A stretch of DNA of 23,147 nt from Planctomycetota bacterium (GTDB lineage Bacteria; Planctomycetota; PUPC01; JACPCR01). The position numbers were made by a program, and so were the translations under genes. The notes below the pieces were generated by a model. That model searched no databases, had not been told where the DNA came from, and saw only the letters and a list, made by a program, of their open reading frames with translations. The stretch is taken from the NCBI GenBank assembly GCA_030740295.1, contig JASLXP010000198.1:1-23147 (forward strand), given 5' to 3'. Below are positions 7,784-15,847 of the stretch, piece after piece; the stretch's first letter is position 1; every line of letters begins with the position of its first letter.

Positions 7784-8689
7784 GTGAATTTCCAGACCGT
7801 TCAACAACTCCAATCGGCACTCCAGGACCCCGAGCTGCTCGGCACTATTCCGCCGGTGCTCGCCGTCGGCCTGGGCGTGATTCCGTTGCAGGTATCCGAG
7901 GAATACGCGCTCATCGGGCACGTCCCGTATGTCTGCTCTGATGCTTTCAAGTTTCTCGAGCGGTATTACGGCCGTGAAATCGTCACTGTGAGACTTCACG
8001 ACGGGGCTGCCCGCGAGGCCATCTGGAGAGCTTACGCCAGCGACAATGCTATCAATCATGACACCTTTCCCGACCCGGATTTCCTGCTGAAGCCGGAATA
8101 CGAATCCAAGCTCCTCAACGAAAAGGAAGATGAAATTGGCCCCCTCGGATGCGACCTCGCCGGGGACGAAGTTGTATTCCTCGAGACCACGTACTTCAGC
8201 GACCTGGTGAACATCGATCACAAAGAGGAACAGGAAGAACAGGTCATCGATGATGCGGTCATTCCCTTCAGGTTTGTCGATAATGTGCCCGCGGTTTTTG
8301 ATGGCGTGGTTCCTGATGACGCTTTCCTGGTCGAGCGCCGCAACTACTGCTACATCGGCTCGCAAGACAACCACGGCATCAGCCGTACAGACGTCTGTTC
8401 GTTGCCGCACGTGATCCATCCGTCCGAGATTCAGCTCACCCAGATAAGCGCGGACGGCAGCCTTACTTTCTACATCTACGATCACCTGGAGAGGGTTCAG
8501 GCCGGCCAGTCCGCGCACTTCGAGTTCCCTTACCACTTCATCAGCTTCGGTTTCCGCTACAGCCGGGTGCTTGCGCTAAGCGTGCACTCGATTGTCAAGT
8601 GTCGCCGAGACGAGATCTGTTACACCGATAAGGAACACAAATGGGAACTGGATGACGTGAAGCGATGGTTTAATCCGGCCAGAAGGTAG
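7784..8689 (+). CDS. Uncharacterised protein, possible GspE/MshE-N-like N-terminal domain
   Basis: 301 residues from GTG 7784, the first possible start after an in-frame stop at 7775; there is no internal methionine and no obvious Shine-Dalgarno sequence. It has no signal peptide and no membrane segment. Residues about 25-90 (LGVIPLQVSEEYALIGHVP to EAIWRAYA) resemble the N-terminal domain of type II secretion and pilus ATPases (GSPII_E_N/MshEN), which binds partners or cyclic di-GMP, but no ATPase domain follows. The middle has a very acidic stretch (DHKEEQEEQ, about 146-154). The C-terminal half has no family I recognise; it contains several cysteines and ends in the basic WFNPARR. Its composition is ordinary, and the minus-strand frame over it looks like an antisense shadow. 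The coding call is firm; function is unknown. Confidence 0.75.
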   Translation: MNFQTVQQLQSALQDPELLGTIPPVLAVGLGVIPLQVSEEYALIGHVPYVCSDAFKFLERYYGREIVTVRLHDGAAREAIWRAYASDNAINHDTFPDPDFLLKPEYESKLLNEKEDEIGPLGCDLAGDEVVFLETTYFSDLVNIDHKEEQEEQVIDDAVIPFRFVDNVPAVFDGVVPDDAFLVERRNYCYIGSQDNHGISRTDVCSLPHVIHPSEIQLTQISADGSLTFYIYDHLERVQAGQSAHFEFPYHFISFGFRYSRVLALSVHSIVKCRRDEICYTDKEHKWELDDVKRWFNPARR

Positions 8690-8748
8690 GTCCGTTTTCT
8701 TCAAGTCTGTCTGTGCCGTTGGCAGACCCATCATGTTTCGTTGGGCTG

Positions 8749-8765
8749 GCAGGCTGGCAGCCTGC
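8749..8765. repeat. Short palindromic repeat between convergent genes
   Basis: GCAGGCTGGCAGCCTGC is a near-perfect palindrome (8-bp arms around one unpaired base), and its left side is partly duplicated as GGCTGGCAGGCTGGCAG. It lies between the stop codons of two convergent genes, a usual place for dispersed palindromic repeats or a shared terminator. It has no T-tract. Confidence 0.45.
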
Positions 8766-8777
8766 GGCTACGTCCCG

Positions 8778-10415
8778 TCACTCTCTGGATCTCACCGCGG
8801 TCGCGGGATTCACCTGGGCCGCGTGGAAGGCGGCCCAGCCGGTCGCGATCCAGCAGACCAGCAGCGAGCCGCCGAGGGTCAACAACAGCAGAGACGCCGG
8901 TGCCCGAAAAAACTTTGGCATGGCATCGCCTGCCATCCCTATCTCCTGCTTCTGATTCCAGACCTTCATCAAGTGCTCGCCGATGGCGTCGCCGGCGGGG
9001 AATGCGATCAGCAAACCCAAAACAGCGGCGATGATCCAGACCAGTGCGGCTTCCGCAATGAAAATGGAGAACACAAATCCGCGGCTGGCACCATAGGCCC
9101 TGAGGATGCCGATTTGGGCCTGTTTGCGGCGAATTGTCTGGGCAAAGCTCAGCCCTATGTTGACCGCGGCCATGAAGGCCACCGCGCCGATCACCCAGGC
9201 AAACAACCGCCGCCCGAAAGCGGAGACCTGCTGCAGGAAGACCACCTCCTGGGCTATCCGATCATCCACCCCGAGCCCGCGAGCCTTGAGCGCATCCACC
9301 ACGCCGGGGACGAGTGAGAGCTCCTTCACGTAAGCCGAAGCACGGGTGAATCCGATATCAACGGACGACCATTGTGCCGAATCAGACCGCAGAGCATCAT
9401 CGAACCCGGCCGAGAGATTCTTGAACCAACCGGAATCGCCGAGGTACAGCGAAATGGTCGGAAAGAAGGTTGATGTCCAGTATTCCTCGTCCCAGCGCGT
9501 CTTGCCTGAAAGAGTCACCTTGATCCATTTATCACTGCCGGCCCTTTCAGTCAGCTCTACCTTGACCTCCTGATCGGCAAAATAATTCGCTGCCTTCTCC
9601 AGGATCTGTTTTCCCTGCCCAGCCGAAACAGGTCCCATGTACGCGTGGCGATGCATCGGAGGCCATTGCCATTTCCGGTCGCGAATCATCCTGTAGAAAG
9701 TCTCGCTGATAATGAAATCCCCCGCGGGCAGCCATTTCGCCACGCCGACAATCTCGAGGGGCGCGGCCCTCTGCTGATAGACCACCTTGAGTGCCGCAGG
9801 GGGCTTTTCATATCCCAACTGTTTGAGTAGCGATTCGGTGACGATCAGGTGCGGTAGGACGGGGCGCTCGAAAAAACGGTCTGATGCCTTCTGAGTGAAT
9901 GACAGCTTTTCAAGGACCGGGTCATTGGGCTGTACCGTTCGTCCGGATGAGAAATCGGTATCACGGCTGCCATCCCTCTTAAAAAACCAGAGCGCGTAAT
10001 CGTTCCAGCCGGCCACGCGGTGCACGGCACGTCTTGAATCATCACTGTTGGTGTCCGGCGCGATTTTGCCATCCTGCCCAACTGCGAAAGTTCGAATCTC
10101 TTTCTCATCTTCCTCTGAGATTGTTTTAACGGATGCTCCGAGCCCGCCGTGGATTTCCACGACGAGGGCGAGCGGATTCTCTTCGATGTATTCGCGCAGG
10201 AGTGTGGTCGTGCCGATGACCAGACCGCCGATAACCAGGGCGGTCACAATGAGCGTTGCGAGGGTGAGGACATTCAATCCGGTCGTGAGCCATCGCTTCG
10301 AAGTATCCAACAGGCTGGCAGCTTTCTCGGCCGGTGTCTCGCCAGCGATGCGAAACGGGAGAAGGTCGTTGACCGCGTAATTCAGAATGTATGCCAACCG
10401 TGACATTGGATTCAT
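8778..10415 (-). CDS. FtsX/MacB-type ABC transporter permease
   Basis: 545 residues. Topology is that of the type VII (mechanotransmission) permeases: one N-terminal membrane helix (about 46-70, LNVLTLATLIVTALVIGGLV), a periplasmic domain of roughly 330 residues, then three C-terminal helices (about 400-425, 435-470 and 505-530). The FtsX segment is recognisable in RRKQAQIGILRAYGAS, the cytoplasmic coupling region that contacts the ATPase, and the end is the usual VNPATAVRSRE. The start ATG overlaps the ATPase stop by 4 bp (ATGA), so the two are translationally coupled. Relatives either extract lipoproteins (LolCDE), drive tripartite efflux (MacB) or transmit force to periplasmic enzymes (FtsEX). 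The large periplasmic domain and upstream vWA genes favour a periplasmic partner. It is the last gene of the operon. Confidence 0.9.
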   Translation of the reverse strand: MNPMSRLAYILNYAVNDLLPFRIAGETPAEKAASLLDTSKRWLTTGLNVLTLATLIVTALVIGGLVIGTTTLLREYIEENPLALVVEIHGGLGASVKTISEEDEKEIRTFAVGQDGKIAPDTNSDDSRRAVHRVAGWNDYALWFFKRDGSRDTDFSSGRTVQPNDPVLEKLSFTQKASDRFFERPVLPHLIVTESLLKQLGYEKPPAALKVVYQQRAAPLEIVGVAKWLPAGDFIISETFYRMIRDRKWQWPPMHRHAYMGPVSAGQGKQILEKAANYFADQEVKVELTERAGSDKWIKVTLSGKTRWDEEYWTSTFFPTISLYLGDSGWFKNLSAGFDDALRSDSAQWSSVDIGFTRASAYVKELSLVPGVVDALKARGLGVDDRIAQEVVFLQQVSAFGRRLFAWVIGAVAFMAAVNIGLSFAQTIRRKQAQIGILRAYGASRGFVFSIFIAEAALVWIIAAVLGLLIAFPAGDAIGEHLMKVWNQKQEIGMAGDAMPKFFRAPASLLLLTLGGSLLVCWIATGWAAFHAAQVNPATAVRSRE

Positions 10416-11233
10416 GGGGCGGTCGATTCAAGCTGGTGAACTTTTGAATGGACTCGGAGGACGTCGGTCAATCGATCCGGCGTCTCCACGAGTTCCTCGT
10501 CTTCGAGCTTCGTTTCTGCATGTTTGGGGTGGACGCCTTTGAAGATAATCCCACCGTCCTTCAGCATGACGAAACGGTCTGTGAAGTCGATCACCTGGTG
10601 GATGTTGTGCGAAACGATGATCAACGTGTGCCCGGACTCATGCTGCCAGCGTGCGAGGCGCTCCATTACCGCCAGTCCCGTATCCCAATCCAGATTCCCG
10701 GTCGGCTCATCTGCGAAGACAACCTGCGGTTCGTGCGCAATGGCCCGCATCACTGCGACTCGCTGCTTTTCGCCCCCTGAGAGTTCGCTCGGCAGCGATT
10801 TGGCCTTTGATTCGATGCCCACTTCCGCGAGAAACGTCTTTGCACGGCGATCGCATTCGGACAGCGGTACGCCCTTGATAGCAATTCCCATGGCGACGTT
10901 GCGGGCTGCGCTGAAGTGTTCCAGCAGGTGGTTGTCCTGAAAGACAAAACCATACTCGTTGCCGCGCAACCGATTCTGAGCCCGCTCATCATGCCGAATG
11001 CTCTTGTATGACTGTTCTCGATAGGTGATGTCGCCGCCATTGTCATCCGTCCGATCGAGGAGACTGAGGACATTGAGAAGGGTGGATTTGCCTGACCCTG
11101 AATAGCCGAGGATGGCGGTGGTCTGTCCGCTCGCGATTTCAAGCGAATCAATGTTCAGGGCCGGCCGGACGGAATCATCATTCGTGCGGCCATAAGTCTT
11201 TTTAACATTGTTGAGAGTGAAGCAGGCTTGCAT
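10412..11233 (-). CDS. ABC transporter ATP-binding protein (LolD/MacB/FtsE type)
   Basis: 273 residues from the ATG at 11233, preceded by GGGGAA as a fair ribosome binding site. An in-frame longer version to 11311 would overlap the upstream vWA gene and adds a cysteine-rich stretch unlike the family, so I reject it. All ATPase motifs are present: Walker A GYSGSGKST (43-51), Q-loop Q99, signature LSGGEKQ (151-157), Walker B VVFADEP with E176, and H-loop H209 in IIVSHN. The sequence is closest to the LolD/MacB/FtsE group that pairs with FtsX-like permeases, and the next gene encodes exactly such a permease. The C-terminal 35 residues after the core are a charged extension. It sits 34 bp after the vWA gene stop, in the same operon. 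Confidence 0.92.
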   Translation of the reverse strand: MQACFTLNNVKKTYGRTNDDSVRPALNIDSLEIASGQTTAILGYSGSGKSTLLNVLSLLDRTDDNGGDITYREQSYKSIRHDERAQNRLRGNEYGFVFQDNHLLEHFSAARNVAMGIAIKGVPLSECDRRAKTFLAEVGIESKAKSLPSELSGGEKQRVAVMRAIAHEPQVVFADEPTGNLDWDTGLAVMERLARWQHESGHTLIIVSHNIHQVIDFTDRFVMLKDGGIIFKGVHPKHAETKLEDEELVETPDRLTDVLRVHSKVHQLESTAP

Positions 11234-11267
11234 AGTTCCCCAATGAGCGTCTGCGGAGGGGAGCAAT

Positions 11268-13712
11268 CTACGGCAGCAGCGACATTGGAATCCATGCGAA
11301 TTCCTGATCATTCGCCTGCCACCAATATTTCTTGAAACCGAGTGACTTCACTTTGACGATCTCACGGCCGCCTTCGTTCTTCTTCTCCAGTGCGAGATCC
11401 TGCTCCATGAGAACACCTCTCATCAGTCTGAGATCGTTCTTGAGACCGTTGTAGAGATCGGTGAGCTCTTTGGGGGGCAGATTGCTGATCTCATCAATGT
11501 TCTTGTGGAGCAGTTTCTTGCGGACGACGAGGCCCAACTGATTCTGGATGAGCTCGGCAATCGTTTTATTGATATCCACGTTCTCTTCACCCAGGTTGGT
11601 CATCAGGACGGCCGTCCACAGTTTGCGAACGTTTTCCTTACTCGGCGGCTTGCGGGTGAAGCCGGCCAGCACGCCGACGAGAATTTCGTAATCGGCGCGG
11701 CTGACGAGGATGACCTCCTTGATCTGATCGATGCCTGATTTCGGGTCGTTTTCAGCAACCCAACCTTCGCCAAATACCTGGATGCTGTCGCTGACAAATG
11801 CGTCCGGATCGACGCCGGCCTTGCGCATCATCGCGGTAAACTTTTCGGTGAGGCGCAGACCGTATTGCTTCTTCAGCTCGGCCAGCCCGCCGCCTCGTCC
11901 GCCTTCAGCCGTACGGCGAACCATTTCTGCCAGGACTTTCGAATCCTCCGTTACCCGGCTTCCCGCCTCCACGATGTATTTGGCGACCTGCTTGGGATCC
12001 ATATTGCGGTAGTAGGAAGTGTTGCGCTCCATTCCGAGCTGCAGGTTGATGATCTGCACCTGATCCTGGAAGAGGCGAACGTCCGGGTCACGATCGATAC
12101 GTTTATCGTCAACCACGTGAATGGAATAGAAATCCATCTGGTTGTCCTGCAGAAATTTTGCGATGTCCACGACGTTGTACCCGCGTGTATCTTCGGGATG
12201 GTTGCCCTTGTCTCCCACAAGCACGACTGCTCGGAACGAAAGGTCGGTCATCTCTTCCTTGGCTTCGTGAACCGCTCGATAAATGCCGTGGAAGACCGCT
12301 TCCGGCTCGTCGCCACCAGCGCCGTCGGGCGGGCGTGGCTCGTTGGTGAGGAACTTGACGATCTTGTCCACATCCTGGGTAAGGGGCAGCCGTTTCACCA
12401 GGTAGGAATCGATCGGGTTCGGCTGGCCGTCCTGATCCACATAATCCCGATAGAAAAGGACGGAGAACTGAACCACCGGCCGGTTGGGATCATCGGGGTC
12501 GTATGACTTGGAGAGTTGATTGACGATGGCTTTGACTGCCTTTGCCGCGGCCGGGAAATAACGGGTCATACTGCCGGTGGAATCGACGACGAAGAGAAGG
12601 TCAATGTTGCGAAGCTTTCTCTGCAGAACTGAAAGTTTCTCTTTGGCCTCAGAAAGTTCGTTTGCCGAGAGGCCCTTCTTCTCATCTTCGAGATAAATCT
12701 GGTCGCCGATGAAACCGACCTGCAAAAGGCGGCCGGCACGGGAACCTTTTGCCTCCAGCGAGGCCAGCAGCGGGAAGCGCTGCCAGTTGTGCCGCCAGAA
12801 GGTGACACTGATGTCCTCTTCCGCGACCGGCTTGAGCGGCTCCTCCTTGCCCGGCGGGGTCTTGATGCCGCGGGTAAACCACTCCAACTCTTTCTGATTC
12901 GCAAAAATCTTGACCCCCTTGTCCGCCTCTTTTTTTCCTTCGTTTCTGACTTTGATGTTGTCTTTGTTGAACTCGATCGCCTGCCTTGTATCCCACCGGA
13001 AAATCCGGGCGTCCGCGACCCAGCCGCGGATGGCTTCCTGCGGTTGGCGATGCGAAACGATGATCGGGCGGTCGCCGAGAAGGAAGTAATTCTTGCCGCC
13101 TCGAGTTTCCTCGCCGTAGATGTAGTAAAAATCATAAAGGCCGATTTCGCTGAGCGTATCGTAGTCTTTGCCATCAGGAGCCTTGCCCGGGCCGTTCAAA
13201 ACGGAAGTCCCCGCGATCTTTGATTTGTCTTTAACAGATTTCAGCCGCTTCCAGTCGTTGACGATCAGCGCCTTTCGATAGATCCCATGCTTGGTCTTTG
13301 TACCCTCGCGGGTCATGACGCAATCCCTGGTATTTATCCACCCGATGAGATCTTTCAGTTGCAGGTTCTCATCCGCAGTAGCGGCGAGGACAAACTCACT
13401 TTTGCCTTCTTTGACCGGCCCCTTCGCCAGATAGTAAGGCTCGAGGAACCTGGCGTGCCTCAGGATTTTGGATTTCGCCTTGGGCGCGTCCAGAATCTCG
13501 GTTTTCTCCGCGCTGACATAAACAGGGACGGGTCCTGAAGGGCCCATGATAAGTTGTGACGGCTTTTCTCCCTTGCCAATGTCAAGCGCGCTCACGGCAG
13601 AACACGACATTGAAAGAATCGCCAGAAAGGCTAAGAGCTGCATGGCGCGGGAATCTTGTCGCGGAGCGCCAAGGCCACTTCGGGGGGATTGGTTGGGACT
13701 TTGAGTTTTCAT
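11268..13712 (-). CDS. Secreted SH3b-like plus vWA domain protein
   Basis: 814 residues from the ATG at 13712, chosen over the longer frame to 13745 because AGGAG lies 7 bp upstream (13720-13724). A second in-frame ATG at 13643 would give a tidier signal peptide. A long basic n-region leads into a hydrophobic segment (LLAFLAILSMSCSAVSA, cleavage near residue 42). Residues about 55-240 look like bacterial SH3 repeats (VPVYVSAEKTEILDAP, LIGWINTRDCV, IRGWVADARIF). A vWA domain (about 367-560) has the MIDAS D377-S-T-G-S and GGDEPEA around D468, of the kind seen in PpkA/TerY-type vWA proteins. A helical C-terminal part ends in EFAWIPMSLLP. The vWA domain should bind a divalent metal and a protein ligand. 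Its position before the ABC genes suggests it is their extracytoplasmic partner. Confidence 0.85.
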   Translation of the reverse strand: MKTQSPNQSPRSGLGAPRQDSRAMQLLAFLAILSMSCSAVSALDIGKGEKPSQLIMGPSGPVPVYVSAEKTEILDAPKAKSKILRHARFLEPYYLAKGPVKEGKSEFVLAATADENLQLKDLIGWINTRDCVMTREGTKTKHGIYRKALIVNDWKRLKSVKDKSKIAGTSVLNGPGKAPDGKDYDTLSEIGLYDFYYIYGEETRGGKNYFLLGDRPIIVSHRQPQEAIRGWVADARIFRWDTRQAIEFNKDNIKVRNEGKKEADKGVKIFANQKELEWFTRGIKTPPGKEEPLKPVAEEDISVTFWRHNWQRFPLLASLEAKGSRAGRLLQVGFIGDQIYLEDEKKGLSANELSEAKEKLSVLQRKLRNIDLLFVVDSTGSMTRYFPAAAKAVKAIVNQLSKSYDPDDPNRPVVQFSVLFYRDYVDQDGQPNPIDSYLVKRLPLTQDVDKIVKFLTNEPRPPDGAGGDEPEAVFHGIYRAVHEAKEEMTDLSFRAVVLVGDKGNHPEDTRGYNVVDIAKFLQDNQMDFYSIHVVDDKRIDRDPDVRLFQDQVQIINLQLGMERNTSYYRNMDPKQVAKYIVEAGSRVTEDSKVLAEMVRRTAEGGRGGGLAELKKQYGLRLTEKFTAMMRKAGVDPDAFVSDSIQVFGEGWVAENDPKSGIDQIKEVILVSRADYEILVGVLAGFTRKPPSKENVRKLWTAVLMTNLGEENVDINKTIAELIQNQLGLVVRKKLLHKNIDEISNLPPKELTDLYNGLKNDLRLMRGVLMEQDLALEKKNEGGREIVKVKSLGFKKYWWQANDQEFAWIPMSLLP

Positions 13713-13719
13713 GGATCGA

Positions 13720-13724
13720 CTCCT
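13720..13724 (-). promoter_or_regulatory. Ribosome binding site that sets the vWA gene start
   Basis: AGGAG on the minus strand, 7 bp before the ATG at 13712. It decides between three in-frame ATG candidates (13745, 13712, 13643). Confidence 0.6.
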
Positions 13725-13799
13725 GAAGAATTGGCCAAGGACCAAGTGGGGCAGGAAAGAGGCAAAGGCGGGCAGGCCAGGGAAGCCTGGAGGCTGAGC

Positions 13800-15833
13800 T
13801 CAATTCTGAGGCGGCGGGGTGGGGTAGTGAAATTGCAGTTTGGCAACCTCCTCGAATAGCTTGTCGCTGATCGTCAGCACCTTGTAGAAGCCCTGCGTCT
13901 TGTCGCAAAGCTCCTTGTACGAACGTGTAGGATCATCAGTAAAACCTACTTCGACGAGACGAAGTCTCAGATTGTTTTGTCGGAAAGCGTCCATAACGCC
14001 ATCACCACCGGCGTCGTAAAGATTGAGCTTCTCATCCATGGCAAGATTCTTGGGCGCGATCACCAACAGGTCCGCGCCGGCCTCTCCGACCTGCCGCGAG
14101 TTCTTGATGAAGTCCGCGAGTTTCTTCAAGTCGCGCCAGCTCAGGCTGCCGGCATGGGCATAAAGACCGCTTAACCTGGTCAACGCCTGCTTGACGTCGC
14201 CCTCGTTGATTTTTGCAGTCATCGGCAGAATCTGGCGGATTCGGCCGTCACCGATGGAGAGCACACTGGTACTTTTCCAAAGCTCCGGGCTCTTGTGGAA
14301 ATCGTTCATAATCTTTTTCATGGTCTGCCGGACGCGGGTGAAATTCTTGGGAGATGCGGTGAACGCCTTCGACAAAACGACCACTGCATACATGGAAGGC
14401 TTGACCGCACGGCGCTGCGGCATGAGGACGATCTCGACCGCGTTGTCCCGGCTTGGATTCAAGGGGGCCTTCCGTGTTTTGTAGCCGCCGTGATGGGTCT
14501 CGATCAGGATGAGTGATGCATTCGAATACGCGTAGCCGACCTCTGCCCAGCCCCGCTTATCGGTGGTGACGGAGGCGAGCTGCCGTCCCTCTTCCGTGAC
14601 CAGGATAGTCGCGCCCGAAACCATGCGCCCGACGTTGTCCTTGACGGTGACGGCCACTTTTGATTTGAGCTGTTTGCGTTCGAGCTTGAAGGTGTAGCTG
14701 CCCGCCTTGGTGACGGGCTGGCTTGCGGTAATCCGGCCTGCAGAAGAAGCCTGCAATTTAAGCTGTACCTTCTCTTTGGCTTTGTAACGGACGGTACCGA
14801 CTCCCTGCTGCAGAAGGACACGCTCATAAATCTTGCTGGTCTGGGCATCCAGAACGCTTACATCCGCCTGTTCGAGCCGCTCGCCTGCGCTGCCCTGGAC
14901 GATCAGGCTGAGCGTTCGGTCGATGGTGCGGATGATCGGCTCGAGGCTTATATTGGTTGTGGCTATGCGAGCGTTCAGGGGCCTGCGAACGGCCTTGTAG
15001 CCATCCAATGCGGCCTCAATCGTCAAAGCTGCGGCATCGGTGTAAGCATAGTTGAGCGCGGCTGTCCCTTTCGCGTCGCAGGTTGCCCGGGCAAGAATCT
15101 TCCCTGCTTCAGCAACAATGACCTGGGCGCCGGTCAGTGGTTTGCCATCGGCGTCCTTGACCACCGCACTGCTGCTCGCGCGTACCTCTCTTCGCTTGAG
15201 CTTAAAGATGTAACTGTTACCCGCGCCTAGCTTCAGCGCGGTGGATTTACGTCCCGGCGCCGTGGCGATCAGTTCCAGGTCCAGATCCTCTTCAGCCTCG
15301 AATTCCACACTGCCCAGCCCCTCGAGCAGGAGCTTGCGCTCAATGATCTTCTTGGTGCGAGCGTCCAGGATGGCTACCTCTGCATCTCGGAGACGGCGGC
15401 CCTCCACGCCTTCGACCACGATGCTCACAGATCGCTTCTGTTTGGCGGGCACTACGACCACCTTCTGCACTGGAATAGTTGAATACTGAATGGGCGCAAG
15501 CTGCAACGGCGGCGAAAGCCGGATCTCATACTGGTTGGACCAGTAAACAGCCTGTCGCTTTTCAACCATGCCCGGATAGCGAACGACAAGCTCGACATCC
15601 GGCTTGGCCCGGACCACGATGCCCTTCGTCCCTTTTGCGCCGGTTTTGTAGACCTGGCCTTCGAGCGGCGTCTTGGTTGCCAGGTCGACAACCATGATGT
15701 TCGCCCCAGCTATGGGCAGGTTCTGATTGTTCTTTACGATGACCTTGACATACCGGGTCTTCGGTCGTGCCCCCGAGGCAGGAAGGCAGACGGCGAGTAA
15801 GAGGACGCACGTGATTTTCAGATGAGTTTTCAT
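13800..15833 (-). CDS. Secreted protein with duplicated CnaB-like domains and a vWA-like C-terminus
   Basis: 677 residues; ATG at 15833 with GGAG 6 bp upstream. The signal peptide is MKTHLKITCVLLLAVCLPASG. The first region (about 27-108) is a carboxypeptidase-regulatory/CnaB-like Ig domain (VIVKNNQNLPIAGANIMVVD). Then a unit of about 170 residues occurs twice: 134-299 and 306-472, each made of two beta-sandwich domains (compare VAILDARTKKIIERKLLL with VSVLDAQTSKIYERVLLQ, and GSYTFKLERK with NSYIFKLKRR). The last part (about 480-665) reads like a vWA fold (YAVVVLSKAF, then ADLLVIAPKN) but has no DxSxS metal site. It is probably a stalk-like envelope protein for ligand binding or presentation. 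It follows the lipoprotein gene by only 14 bp and precedes the larger vWA gene by 87 bp, in one operon. Confidence 0.82.
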   Translation of the reverse strand: MKTHLKITCVLLLAVCLPASGARPKTRYVKVIVKNNQNLPIAGANIMVVDLATKTPLEGQVYKTGAKGTKGIVVRAKPDVELVVRYPGMVEKRQAVYWSNQYEIRLSPPLQLAPIQYSTIPVQKVVVVPAKQKRSVSIVVEGVEGRRLRDAEVAILDARTKKIIERKLLLEGLGSVEFEAEEDLDLELIATAPGRKSTALKLGAGNSYIFKLKRREVRASSSAVVKDADGKPLTGAQVIVAEAGKILARATCDAKGTAALNYAYTDAAALTIEAALDGYKAVRRPLNARIATTNISLEPIIRTIDRTLSLIVQGSAGERLEQADVSVLDAQTSKIYERVLLQQGVGTVRYKAKEKVQLKLQASSAGRITASQPVTKAGSYTFKLERKQLKSKVAVTVKDNVGRMVSGATILVTEEGRQLASVTTDKRGWAEVGYAYSNASLILIETHHGGYKTRKAPLNPSRDNAVEIVLMPQRRAVKPSMYAVVVLSKAFTASPKNFTRVRQTMKKIMNDFHKSPELWKSTSVLSIGDGRIRQILPMTAKINEGDVKQALTRLSGLYAHAGSLSWRDLKKLADFIKNSRQVGEAGADLLVIAPKNLAMDEKLNLYDAGGDGVMDAFRQNNLRLRLVEVGFTDDPTRSYKELCDKTQGFYKVLTISDKLFEEVAKLQFHYPTPPPQN

Positions 15834-15847
15834 TCAGTACTCCAAGG

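Noticed and set aside
7781..8536. 251-residue minus-strand open frame opposite the orphan protein
   Set aside because: It is nearly as long as the plus-strand frame, but has no recognisable domain and starts inside the other gene. The plus strand has a recognisable hydrophobic pattern and ends cleanly before the convergent gene.
11234..11311. N-terminal extension of the ABC ATPase
   Set aside because: It would overlap the end of the vWA gene, adds a cysteine/arginine-rich stretch not seen in the family, and the ATG at 11233 has its own ribosome binding site.
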